Assembly (NCBI GenBank): GCA_030602885.1
Contig: JAUVYV010000016.1
Coordinates: 1-64,000, forward strand
Length of the DNA: 64,000 bases
Direction of reading: 5' to 3'
From: Phycisphaerales bacterium
GTDB lineage: Bacteria > Planctomycetota > Phycisphaerae > Sedimentisphaerales > Anaerobacaceae
The position numbers and the translations under genes are program-made. Each line of letters opens with the position of its first letter. Positions within the stretch are counted from its first letter, which is position 1. This document shows positions 18,108-26,028 of this stretch, piece by piece. The notes beneath the pieces were generated by a model that saw only the letters and a list, made by a program, of their open reading frames with translations, was not told the DNA's origin and ran no database searches.

Positions 18108-18461
18108 ATGGGTAATAAACCCGAGCTTGAGCTATTCGACAATCCTTTCCCGCAGCGGGATTACTGCATAACCGTCAGGTGTCCCGAGTTTACGAGCGTC
18201 TGTCCGCGGACGGGCCAGCCGGACTTCGGACAGATAATAATAGAATATTGTCCGGACAAACTGTGCATCGAACTGAAGAGCTTGAAGTTCTACATGCAGA
18301 GCTACCGCAACAGAGGGATATTTTACGAGGCGTTGACAAACGAGATACTGGACGACTTGTGCGGTGCGTGCAAACCCCGCTGGATGAAGGTGACGGCCAA
18401 GTTCATGGCCCGCGGCGGGATGACCACCGACGTGGTTGCGGAGTACAAAGCGAATAGTTAA
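18108..18461 (+). CDS. queF: NADPH-dependent 7-cyano-7-deazaguanine reductase QueF
   Basis: QueF reduces the nitrile of preQ0 to the amine preQ1, the last free-base step before insertion into tRNA. This is the short, unimodular type (117 aa). The catalytic cysteine is Cys32 in SVCPRTGQPDF, and the QueF motif ELKSLKFYMQSYRNRGIFYE follows. ATG 18108 has GAGGT nine bases upstream; an in-frame TTG at 18090 is less likely. With queC and queE it gives preQ1 synthesis from the QueD product; queD and tgt are not in this window. Confidence 0.95.
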   Translation: MGNKPELELFDNPFPQRDYCITVRCPEFTSVCPRTGQPDFGQIIIEYCPDKLCIELKSLKFYMQSYRNRGIFYEALTNEILDDLCGACKPRWMKVTAKFMARGGMTTDVVAEYKANS

Positions 18462-18479
18462 GCAATATTTCGGTCAGAG

Positions 18480-19004
18480 ATGAGCATATCCTTTCACTGT
18501 GAGCACTGCGGCAAGAGAATAGAAGCCCCGGACAACGCCGGCGCCAGATGGGGCACTTGCCCCGGTTGCCATAAGAAGGTCTATGTGCCGAGCGAGAAGC
18601 CCGATGAAGATGAGCTTAAACTGGCGCCAACCGACGAAGAAGAGGAAAGAAGACGCAACGCCCTTTTAGCTGAGACAGTAAGCATCAGAGAGGACATACT
18701 CAGTGAGACGGAGGTCCCCGAAGAACAGGACGAAGCGTCAGAGGCCCCAGCCAATGTGAAAACGACGCTTAGTGGTTCGGACCTGGCCGAAAGTATAACA
18801 ACCTATCTTCGCCTGATGGCGGACGGCAAGCTGGACCAGGCAGAGAAATCTGCATCGTCCATTGCTCCGTGCGGGTCACGGGCAATCAAGATACTCGACA
18901 GCATAGCACTTGGCGAGATACTCGAACCGAAGCTTGCCGACATTCCCCCTCAGGTGCTCTCCGGTTTGATAAGGAACCTGCGCAACAGGATAAATCAAAC
19001 GTAA
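18480..19004 (+). CDS. Zinc-ribbon protein of unknown function (174 aa)
   Basis: The N-terminus carries a zinc ribbon with CEHC (Cys7, Cys10) and CPGC (Cys27, Cys30), the form often seen at the start of planctomycete proteins. A long acidic, probably disordered linker (about residues 38-100) follows, and then a small helical C-terminal domain of about 70 residues. No enzymatic motif is visible. It begins 18 bases after queF and likely shares its transcript, but a role in queuosine metabolism is not implied by the sequence. Confidence 0.75.
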   Translation: MSISFHCEHCGKRIEAPDNAGARWGTCPGCHKKVYVPSEKPDEDELKLAPTDEEEERRRNALLAETVSIREDILSETEVPEEQDEASEAPANVKTTLSGSDLAESITTYLRLMADGKLDQAEKSASSIAPCGSRAIKILDSIALGEILEPKLADIPPQVLSGLIRNLRNRINQT

Positions 19005-19117
19005 AAACGGGCTCTTCGGGCGGTTTGAAGCAGTCCCATAACAGATTGCATTTCTTCATTTGTGCCCCCCTTTTTTCACGGCCCCGGCTCAGTGTCACCG
19101 CATGGGCCTGCTCAAAT

Positions 19118-19145
19118 TTGGCCTGGGCGCAGCATATCCTATACT
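19118..19145 (+). promoter_or_regulatory. Possible promoter of the glycogen-synthase-like gene
   Basis: TTGGCC (19118-19123), 16-base spacer, TATACT (19140-19145), 57 bases before ATG 19203. The -10 is good; the -35 is only fair. Confidence 0.4.
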
Positions 19146-19202
19146 TTAATCGGAAACTGTCGGAATTAGCAGCGCGTAGTACAACTGGGAAAGGAACTGT
19201 AT

Positions 19203-21014
19203 ATGGCCGAGGGGACAACATTAGTTCACGTTACTCACGAGACCGTGGGCAAGGTGGGCGGTATCGGTGCCGTGCTCAACGGCTTTTTCACGTGCAAATC
19301 TTACCTGGATGCGGTCAACCGTTCGATTCTTGTCGGGCCGTTATTCAGCACGGACGGCTCGGTCCTCGATCGGCTTGGCGAGGGAGGCGAAGTACTCTAC
19401 TCATCACTGGACGGGCTTGTAAAGACGGGTTACGCCTCGGCATTTCGCAAGATTGAGAGCTTCTACAACGCGGGCATCATATACGGCAGGCGCACATTCA
19501 TCGACAAACAGACCGGAATAAAGAGCTCTCCGGAGGTCCTGCTCATTGACGTGCGCTATATGGACAACGGGCCGGTCAACGCCTTCAAGAAGCAGCTTTT
19601 CGAGCGATTCGGGATTCGCAGCGAGTCATACGAGCACTTATGGGAATACGAGCAATACGTCCGGCTGGCGCCGCCGGCAATTGATGCGCTCAAGGCCATC
19701 GGAGCGGCAACGGACCAGACGGTGGTCATCGCACACGAGTATATGGGTATGCCAACGGCATTGGCGGCCATTGCGGATCCGCATTGCAGTTTCAAGACCG
19801 CCTTTCACGCTCATGAAGTCGCAACGATGCGACAGATAGTGGAAAAGCATCCAGGCCACGACACGATGTTCTACAACGTTCTGAGAGAAGCACACAGGAC
19901 AGGTTTATACGTCAACGACGTGTTTGGCAGCCAGAACTCGTATTTCAAACACCCGCTGGTGGCCGCATCGAAGCACTGTGACATAATACTTGCAGTAGGC
20001 AACTGCGTAGCAGATGAGCTGCGATTCATGGGGCCCGAATTCGAAGGCACAGATATAGACATAGTCTATAACGGGATACCGGCATATCAAATCAGTCCTG
20101 CTGAGAAAACGGCGTCGGGAGAAAAGCTGCGCCGATACTGTGAGAACCTTCTCGGGGTTCGCCCGGATGTCGTATTCACGCACGTGACACGTCTGGTTCA
20201 GAGCAAAGGGCTGTGGCGCGACCTGCGCGTACTCGAGCAGATCGAACAAGAATTCAGAGACAAAGAGAAAACGGCGGTAATGTTCCTGTTGAGCACCGAA
20301 GTTGCCCAGAGACGAAGCAGCGACATCTTCAAGATGGAATCGGCATATAACTGGCCCGTTGCGCACCGCGAGGGCTGGCCGGATCTATCCGGCGGCGAGG
20401 CGGACTTCTATACCGCGATACAACAGTTCAACTCAAAGAGCAGGAACATAAAGATCATCTTTATCAACCAGTTCGGATTCACACAAAGACTTTGCGGCGT
20501 TAAAATGCCGGAGGATATGGAGTTCATGGATATCCGCAAAGGCACGGATGTCGAGTTCGGCCAGAGTATTTATGAGCCGTTCGGAATCGCACAGCTCGAG
20601 CCGCTGACCTTCGGCGGAATCTGCGTTTTCAGCAGTGTCTGCGGCTGCTCGGGCTTCGTTAGTGACGCTGTCGCTGCCATGCCGCTTCACAGCTGTGACA
20701 GTGCCAAGAACATCATCGTCGGCGACTACACCAATCTGGACGGTATCGAATTTGGAGACATTAGAGACCTGCTCGGTATGGACAGGTCTATGCGCGACCA
20801 GATAGAAGCCTTCCAAAGCAGAGAAATCGCCGAGCAGATAATCCTGCGGCTGCCTAAAAACGAGTCGGAGACCGAAGAGATAATCCGAAGCGGCTATTCG
20901 CTCGCAAAGAACATGAGCTGGGACGTTGTGGTAAACAACTACCTGCTGGGCAGCTTGGAGAAGATATTGCTCAAAGACAGCAAGCGAAAAACCGCTGCAA
21001 AACTCGCCTCATAG
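19203..21014 (+). CDS. Glycogen/starch-synthase-like glycosyltransferase (603 aa)
   Basis: A GT-B fold glycosyltransferase related to glycogen synthases. The N-terminus HVTHETVGKVGGIGAVLNGF (9-28) contains the KVGG nucleotide-sugar loop shared by glycogen synthases. The C-terminal domain has SIYEPFGIAQLEPLTFGG, the E-x7-E acceptor/donor motif. Intermediate blocks (IAHEYMGMPTALAAI, HAHEVATMR) fit a synthase. The YEPFG block also resembles the eukaryotic-type GT3 version, so family (GT5 or GT3-like) is not settled. It probably makes glycogen or another alpha-glucan in the cytoplasm. No other glycogen gene is adjacent. Confidence 0.8.
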   Translation: MAEGTTLVHVTHETVGKVGGIGAVLNGFFTCKSYLDAVNRSILVGPLFSTDGSVLDRLGEGGEVLYSSLDGLVKTGYASAFRKIESFYNAGIIYGRRTFIDKQTGIKSSPEVLLIDVRYMDNGPVNAFKKQLFERFGIRSESYEHLWEYEQYVRLAPPAIDALKAIGAATDQTVVIAHEYMGMPTALAAIADPHCSFKTAFHAHEVATMRQIVEKHPGHDTMFYNVLREAHRTGLYVNDVFGSQNSYFKHPLVAASKHCDIILAVGNCVADELRFMGPEFEGTDIDIVYNGIPAYQISPAEKTASGEKLRRYCENLLGVRPDVVFTHVTRLVQSKGLWRDLRVLEQIEQEFRDKEKTAVMFLLSTEVAQRRSSDIFKMESAYNWPVAHREGWPDLSGGEADFYTAIQQFNSKSRNIKIIFINQFGFTQRLCGVKMPEDMEFMDIRKGTDVEFGQSIYEPFGIAQLEPLTFGGICVFSSVCGCSGFVSDAVAAMPLHSCDSAKNIIVGDYTNLDGIEFGDIRDLLGMDRSMRDQIEAFQSREIAEQIILRLPKNESETEEIIRSGYSLAKNMSWDVVVNNYLLGSLEKILLKDSKRKTAAKLAS

Positions 21015-21137
21015 ACCTGCCCGGATGCCCTCACAGCAATGGCGGGCCAGACTCACTCAATTTCCCTCGAAACTCATATTCACTTGTCAAAGTTTGAAGA
21101 TTCGCGGAAGCACACTCGTAGGGACCTCCGCTCGGTG

Positions 21138-21613
21138 TTGGGTCCCCTGTTGCTGGGCCATTGGAGGAGCAGTTCCTCTGCTGCAGGACCAAAGTAGCAA
21201 TCTCCCGAGGACAAGCGGGGATCTGCGCTGCCCTCGACAGGCTCCGGCAGCTTGAAAAATTGGGTTCGTTTTGGGTTTGATTGGGTTTGCTGTGGGTTTG
21301 TTTGGGCTGAAATTGGGTTTGTTTTGGGTTTGAATTGGTTTTGTTTGGGTTTGTTTTTTTGTCGCATTTTCAAAGAAATTTTCTGTAAGTCCTTATGAGG
21401 TATAGATTAATGGGATGACTAAAAATTTTGACATTGGGTTTGTTTTGCATAAAAAGGTTGTAAATTGCCAGCAAGTTAAGTTGGGCAATATAGGCGGTTT
21501 TGTTTTTAGACACTGATTTACACAGATTAACACTGATTTTTGAAAAAGTTCAAGGGCTGAGGAACGAAATATAACATCTTGTAAATGCGTGGGCATTGTT
21601 GAACCCTCCGTGT
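21138..21613 (-). repeat. Large dispersed repeat, copy B (inverted partner of 281-752)
   Basis: The reverse complement of this segment follows copy A block by block. On the plus strand its core (about 21257-21355) is a series of TTGGGTTTG-like units, giving at least seven GGG runs within about 100 bases. It lies between the glycogen-synthase-like gene and the AT-rich island. Confidence 0.85.
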
Positions 21614-21934
21614 TTAGAATTTAGTATACCCGCCTTCGCGGGCACAAGTTTAGTTTTTAGTATTTAGATGTTCGGTGGGTATTATACTACATGGGAAGTT
21701 AGATGTCAAGATAATTTTTGGGAATTTAACCGCAGAGTAATTTCTTTAGACAGGATTGACAGGATTAGCAAGATTCTGTTCATCGCGGAGAGCGTGGAGG
21801 TTCACCACCAAGACTCGAAGGCACGAAGAAATTTTGTAGCCACAGAGATCACAGAGACCACAGAGAGGTTTTTTCTTTGACGCAGATTAACACAGATTAA
21901 CTCAGATTTTTTGCTAAGTGAAGAGGAACACAGA

Positions 21935-22055
21935 GGCTCAGCCGGTAGGTGCTCTTGGCGGGCGTTCTTCTCAAAGTGAGCTTTTTCAGAACGCTCCGCC
22001 CTCGATCACGGAAGCGTGCGCTTCCATTTTTGACCGGCTGAACGAAGTCTGAGCC
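21935..22055. other. Branched inverted-repeat element (possible structured RNA or MITE-like)
   Basis: An outer stem CAGCCGGT (21939-21946) with ACCGGCTG (22033-22040) encloses two hairpins. The first is GGCGGGCGTTCT (21957-21968) with AGAACGCTCCGCC (21988-22000), 12 pairs and one bulge, with a small CTCA/TGAG hairpin inside. The second is GGAAGC with GCTTCC around a GTGC loop (22010-22025). GGCT/AGCC extend the outer end. The fold is a three-way junction. Orientation is unknown. Confidence 0.55.
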
Positions 22056-22446
22056 ATGGGGGTGCTAACAGGGATGCGCCGCAGGGGCTTGAAACCGCTA
22101 AATACTAACGACTAAAAAAGAGTTGCAATCTCGGGCTATTTAGATATTATTTGGGCACGGAAAGTTGAGTCGATTATTGAAATGTATGTTGGATGGTTGA
22201 TTTTCGATGGTCAAATTGTTGTCCCCAGCGAAAAAATGTACCCCCTATGGGGCAGGCGGACACCTTTAATTCTCCGGGATGGGAGCGGTCGCGTAGATTA
22301 ACTCTCCCGCGAGCTTGTCGCAGAAGGCTACATGCCCTTGAGCGGGGAATGGGGGTCTCTATGAGCAAAAAGATTTTAGAGACAGAAGGAGACTGTTTGT
22401 CAGATTGAATCTTGACTATTCCACATTAAGTAGCGGCTATTATAAT

Positions 22447-22623
22447 TTAAGGTCTATCTGTAGAGAGTACTTCTCCATTCTCTTTTGCCAGCTTTTCCCA
22501 AGCTTCAATAAGCTTTGCTCCCACTGATTGAAGTTTAATCTCTGATGCTGTTTTTGGAACCTCCAATTCTGTTTCTCTTTTAACAATTTTGCTTAAATCT
22601 CCTCTTGATTTTTCCTTTTCCAC
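22447..22623 (-). CDS. Small hypothetical protein (58 aa), second gene of a pair
   Basis: A short frame that starts at GTG 22623 with GGGAG seven bases upstream and begins 12 bases after the stop of the 290-residue gene, so it is very probably translated from the same message. The product (VEKEKSRGDLSKIVKRETEL...) is highly charged and mostly helical, with a C-terminal segment ending EVLSTDRP. No membrane segment and no recognised domain. Its tight spacing to the GAF-like gene suggests a partner protein. I cannot assign a function. Confidence 0.6.
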   Translation of the reverse strand: MEKEKSRGDLSKIVKRETELEVPKTASEIKLQSVGAKLIEAWEKLAKENGEVLSTDRP

Positions 22624-22635
22624 AATTTCACTCCC

Positions 22636-23508
22636 TTATCGTTTTCCCCCAAATTCCTCTTGTAAATATATTGTTGTAGCAAGCATATCTGCAATTAATC
22701 CACCCAAATGGCAAACAGAAGAAGCCAGCATTGCTTTTCTATATTCCTCAGGCTTTCCCATATATTCAAAGATGTTAGGTATGTCACCAAAAATATTACG
22801 CATATTTGAGTCGAATGTTAAAAATCCAACTGTTTTATACGTTTTTTGGGTGATTTTTCTATAGCGTAGAGGAAAAACAAATGTGCACTTGAAATATTTT
22901 CGCCAGTTTTCTCTGGTGCATTCGTATTGTTCATGTTCTCTCAAATCATTACAGGCAAAACAAATATAAGGAGTGTCAGATGACCATTTATTAGATGGGT
23001 CATCACATCCTACTAATGCTGCAAAGGACGAGTTTAGACCAAGCGAATGAGAATCAGAAGGCCAAAACTCTGCTGGTCGATTGCAAGGTGTAGACCTCGC
23101 CAAAGTGTAGACTTTCCAGTCTTTCTTGTCTATATCGTCGGAACCCTGCAAATATTTAATCGTGCAATGTAAGTCGTCTATTGCGACTGCCAAGTGTTTT
23201 GCCATTGTATCACGAATGCCGTCAGCTAAGTCTTCAAATGGTTCTTTGGCATTATCTCCTTCTCCAAGTATACCAAAAAAATGTCCATTTACCGAAAACC
23301 TTCTTATTAAATGTATGGTATCGAAATGTATTCTTGTCAAAGTCTCTAATACTACTTTTTCTCTTACTTTAAGAACTATCTTCCCGAGATGAATTTTCCG
23401 AAGAAACCTTGCAAGAAGTACAAGCACTTTTACATACCAAGGCAACTCAAAAAGTGTCTTCATATCTTCCATGATACATAAATGTATCCTCAATTTACTG
23501 ACGGTCAA
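22636..23508 (-). CDS. GAF-like sensor domain protein, unknown function (290 aa)
   Basis: Not recognised as a named family. The C-terminal half contains YKTVGFLTFDSN preceded by CTFVFPLRYRKIT, the strand pattern seen at the core of GAF-type small-molecule sensor domains. Conserved-looking cysteines (YICFACNDLREHEQYEC) lie just before. The N-terminal third is helical with a hydrophobic patch (YVKVLVLLARFL) that may touch the membrane. TTG 23508 has AAGG seven bases upstream; ATG 23472 is an alternative start that would remove 12 residues. It heads a two-gene unit with the 58-residue frame in the AT-rich island. Confidence 0.6.
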   Translation of the reverse strand: MTVSKLRIHLCIMEDMKTLFELPWYVKVLVLLARFLRKIHLGKIVLKVREKVVLETLTRIHFDTIHLIRRFSVNGHFFGILGEGDNAKEPFEDLADGIRDTMAKHLAVAIDDLHCTIKYLQGSDDIDKKDWKVYTLARSTPCNRPAEFWPSDSHSLGLNSSFAALVGCDDPSNKWSSDTPYICFACNDLREHEQYECTRENWRKYFKCTFVFPLRYRKITQKTYKTVGFLTFDSNMRNIFGDIPNIFEYMGKPEEYRKAMLASSVCHLGGLIADMLATTIYLQEEFGGKR

Positions 23509-23562
23509 GGAAAAACCTTTTAAAATATTGCCAAATGGAGCTGGCTACCGTTTCCTTCTCAG

Positions 23563-23606
23563 CATCACCGCACCATTTTAACAATTGCCAATTTAGTTAT
23601 TGTTTT
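23563..23606 (-). repeat. Island intergenic repeat, copy 1
   Basis: Plus-strand core TCACCGCACCATTTTAACAA followed by TTAGTTATTGTTTT. Lies exactly between two genes and covers the end of the 227-residue gene. Shares about 40 positions with copy 2. Confidence 0.7.
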
Positions 23607-24276
23607 GCTCGTCCTTTGGCTTCTTGTATTCTTTGGCCTCGCCAGCAGTACACCACCGCTCGCACTTCGGCTTATTGGGCAAGCCTCTATAGATTCCTGC
23701 TAGAGTCTTTGCATTCTGCTCAGTTATGATATACCAGCTCCAACCTGAGATGAAGAACACGAATATACTTAATACAATCGCGAATGTTCCGAACTTGCAA
23801 TCCCATTTCCAAGATAGCCCGGAACAAAACTTCACACCCAAAAAGATTACCAGCGGTGCAAAGATTGTTGTCACGGCCAAGGTAGCACTTATAACAGCAA
23901 TATCATTACGATTTCTGTGCCAACTCTGCATAAGCTGTTGAACTTCAATATCGCCAGTGCCTACCGTAAGTAGCACAGATTCAACCTCGAGCTCATATTC
24001 GGGGCGTTTCCTTTCCTCGAGTGTGAAACGCCCAGAATATTTCATAGCTCTTCTAACGATACCCCAAGAAAGCAAACGAAGGTATATCGACTGCTGCATT
24101 ACGCACAGAACATATCCTATAGGAACAAATAATAACACTGCAAGACCCACGATATACGTTGCCTTTGTGGCCATGTCAATGCATCGAAGCTTATAACCAT
24201 AGAGTGCATATGCCCATATTGTTGAAAGTCCCAGAAAGTATGCCCCAGGAATACCATAACGCTTGAACCAATCCAT
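23593..24276 (-). CDS. Hypothetical membrane protein (227 aa)
   Basis: A protein with about four membrane segments: two near the N-terminus (about residues 12-26 and 38-60) and two in the second half (about 128-150 and 165-185). They are separated by a charged cytoplasmic loop (FTLEERKRPEYELEVESVLL). The tail (KPKDEQNNN) is hydrophilic. No family is recognised. ATG 24276 has AGGAGA upstream. It belongs to the AT-rich island and ends inside the shared intergenic repeat. Confidence 0.6.
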   Translation of the reverse strand: MDWFKRYGIPGAYFLGLSTIWAYALYGYKLRCIDMATKATYIVGLAVLLFVPIGYVLCVMQQSIYLRLLSWGIVRRAMKYSGRFTLEERKRPEYELEVESVLLTVGTGDIEVQQLMQSWHRNRNDIAVISATLAVTTIFAPLVIFLGVKFCSGLSWKWDCKFGTFAIVLSIFVFFISGWSWYIITEQNAKTLAGIYRGLPNKPKCERWCTAGEAKEYKKPKDEQNNN

Positions 24277-24398
24277 TTTGACTCTCCTTAATTCCTGTCC
24301 AAAGTGATTAGGACAAAAAAATTAGTGAAAATTTAACCATTCCTTCACCGGCAACTGGCTTACCTTCTAATTACCTAAGCCCTCCGTTTCCTGTTAAA

Positions 24399-24440
24399 CA
24401 TCACTGCACCATTTTAACGATTGTCGATTTACTTATTGTT
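24399..24440 (-). repeat. Island intergenic repeat, copy 2
   Basis: Core TCACTGCACCATTTTAACGA followed by TTTACTTATTGTTTT. Same position relative to its gene as copy 1: it covers the last codons and the 3' flank of the 189-residue gene. Confidence 0.7.
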
Positions 24441-25002
24441 TTGGGTCGGCTCTCGGGTGTTTTACCCATTTGTCTTCAACAGGATGCCGTAACAAGACAT
24501 CTGTGCAGTCACCATAGACTTTATCTAAGAACAGTGCATCATCATCTAAGAACAGTACATTCCATAGCTGTTCAGTTGTTTTTTTTCTCCAATCGTCTGT
24601 AAATTTCTTTTTACATTCATTACGTTTAGTATTAGCTATCTTAAACCATATACGTTCAAACTTCAGCGGTATGTTACATGGCACGTCGTCGTTCCCATTA
24701 TGGGCCAGAATCCAGTGCCATGCGACATTGCAAGTATAAGCAAGAACACGGTGTTTAGGCACCTCAAGTTCCCATCTCTCGCGACCCTGCCATTGCTCTT
24801 TAGGATACGTGAAACACCATATAAATTGGTCATCGTCAATTTCTAATCGTTCGGAAAGTTCTTTGCATGACTTTTCAAATCCGCTGTGTTCCTTTTTGAA
24901 AATTGACCGCCCGTGGTCGACTGTGCCTCTTATAAGTGAAAAGTCCGGCGTTTGCCACGACCACAATGGCAGCAGGTCGACTTCATTATCGCTATTCTCC
25001 AT
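24433..25002 (-). CDS. Hypothetical protein (189 aa)
   Basis: A soluble, tryptophan-rich protein (WSWQTPDFSLIRG; LAYTCNVAWHWILAHNGNDD) with no recognised domain, signal peptide or membrane segment. Real-gene signs are the length of the open frame in AT-rich sequence, ATG 25002 with AAGGAG (about 25012-25017) upstream, and placement in a same-strand series with regular gaps. Between it and the next upstream gene a short in-frame tail-like sequence (25010-25100) ends GAVAMLTKEF, which may be the end of a lost gene. Confidence 0.55.
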   Translation of the reverse strand: MENSDNEVDLLPLWSWQTPDFSLIRGTVDHGRSIFKKEHSGFEKSCKELSERLEIDDDQFIWCFTYPKEQWQGRERWELEVPKHRVLAYTCNVAWHWILAHNGNDDVPCNIPLKFERIWFKIANTKRNECKKKFTDDWRKKTTEQLWNVLFLDDDALFLDKVYGDCTDVLLRHPVEDKWVKHPRADPKQ

Positions 25003-25105
25003 ATCTTAAAACTCCTTGGTCAACATCGCTACCGCACCAGGCCCACCGTATTTCTCGCCCTCAGCGTCCAGACTATCAATAACCCAATCCGGCAGGTAAA
25101 GATTC

Positions 25106-25456
25106 TTATTGGTTTTTTTCATCCTCTTCGTCTATATCTTCTACTAAACTTTGTTGCCAAGTCGAAAAGCCATCAACTTCTTCTGCACTTTCTTTTATAG
25201 GGTCAAACACCGTTGAGCTTTTGAGGTCAACCAAGTAAAGTTTGTGTGTTGGATTTTCGTTTGTTCCAAAACAGATACTTCCTTCTATCCCCCGCAGCCA
25301 TAACTGGCTTGTTTTTGTATCGAGAACAATCCAGCTTTCTTTGCCTGCTGATGTTACTGCATAACGCCCCTGTTTCTCCCTGCTAAACAACAATAAAATG
25401 ACAACGACCAGCACGACATATACAACGTAATGTGTGTGTTCTTTTAATTTTTCCAT
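25106..25456 (-). CDS. Small hypothetical single-pass membrane protein (116 aa)
   Basis: An N-terminal membrane helix (about residues 9-24, HYVVYVVLVVVILLLF) is followed by a soluble domain of about 90 residues with a beta-rich start (KESWIVLDTKTSQLWLRGIE) and an acidic tail (EDIDEEDEKNQ). The pattern xSWIVLDTKTSxLW is what one sees in small bacterial proteins that display a folded beta domain outside the membrane, but I cannot name the family. GGGAG lies upstream of ATG 25456. Confidence 0.6.
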   Translation of the reverse strand: MEKLKEHTHYVVYVVLVVVILLLFSREKQGRYAVTSAGKESWIVLDTKTSQLWLRGIEGSICFGTNENPTHKLYLVDLKSSTVFDPIKESAEEVDGFSTWQQSLVEDIDEEDEKNQ

Positions 25457-25480
25457 AATCCAAATCTCCCTATCTGATTA

Positions 25481-25506
25481 TCCTCACCGCACCATTTTAA
25501 CGATTA
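25481..25506 (-). repeat. Island intergenic repeat, copy 3
   Basis: Core CTCACCGCACCATTTTAACG, upstream of the 116-residue gene. Matches copies 1 and 2 over the CACCGCACCATTTTAAC core but not the longer flank. A weaker relative (GCTACCGCACC) is at 25028-25038. Confidence 0.65.
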
Positions 25507-25600
25507 TTTATGTCAAGTGAACAACTGGACAAGCCATCGGATTATCATTACAACCACAGCGATAACAATCAAAACAATAGTAGCTGTGGTATGTTATGTC

Positions 25601-26005
25601 TCACTTTTCGCTTTGTACCCTTACCTCGGTGGGTAACTGTTTTATCTGTTCTCTCCGAGAAGGGTCGTACCTCATTTCCGAAAGGGGTTGTGGTCTTGGA
25701 AGTATTGCTGCTTCCAAAACAGCGACCCTGCGTTCAAGTTTGGTGATTCGTAGCTCAAGTCTGGTTGGCTTTTCTTTTTTCTCTTTCGCCTGTATATTCG
25801 CCTGCCTGATTTCCTCTCTCCGCTTTTCCTGTGCTTCCCGTTTCCGTATCTTAGCATCTCTTATTTCGGCACGGGCGTCCTCTCTTATGCGGATTTCCTC
25901 TTTCTCTCGGCTGCGTGATGTTTCTCGTTCCTCGGTTGACGTACCGCTGCTAAACATTACAGTTACCAGTAATAGCAGGGTGGTGATAAGTATTTTTGCC
26001 TTCAT
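25601..26005 (-). CDS. Secreted coiled-coil protein (134 aa)
   Basis: A signal peptide (MKAKILITTLLLLVTVMFSS) is followed by about 75 residues of almost uninterrupted charged helix rich in Arg, Glu and Lys (REKEEIRIREDARAEIRDAK), then a second heptad-like segment (LELRITKLERRVAVLEAAIL) and a short Pro-rich tail. This predicts an exported coiled-coil rod. No family recognised. ATG 26005 has AAGGAG nine bases upstream. The 25-codon frame at 26029-26106 precedes it by 23 bases. Confidence 0.7.
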   Translation of the reverse strand: MKAKILITTLLLLVTVMFSSGTSTEERETSRSREKEEIRIREDARAEIRDAKIRKREAQEKRREEIRQANIQAKEKKEKPTRLELRITKLERRVAVLEAAILPRPQPLSEMRYDPSRREQIKQLPTEVRVQSEK

Positions 26006-26028
26006 AACTTTTCTCCTTACAAGAACGG

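Larger units (their letters stand above)
21015..22446. other. Non-coding region with repeats and structured element
   Basis: No gene is supported across about 1.4 kb. It contains the inverted partner repeat (21138-21613), a stretch of degenerate short repeats of the CACAGAGATCACAGAGACC and GCAGATTAACACAGATTAAC kind (about 21720-21910), and a branched inverted-repeat element (21935-22055). The rest, 22056-22446, shows nothing I can name. Confidence 0.65.

Noticed and set aside
23563-25506. Repeats in the AT-rich island considered as integron attC sites
   Set aside because: One junction contains GTTTAAC and GTTAAAT in attC-like order with a short inverted repeat between them, but the other junctions do not, and there is no integrase in the window.
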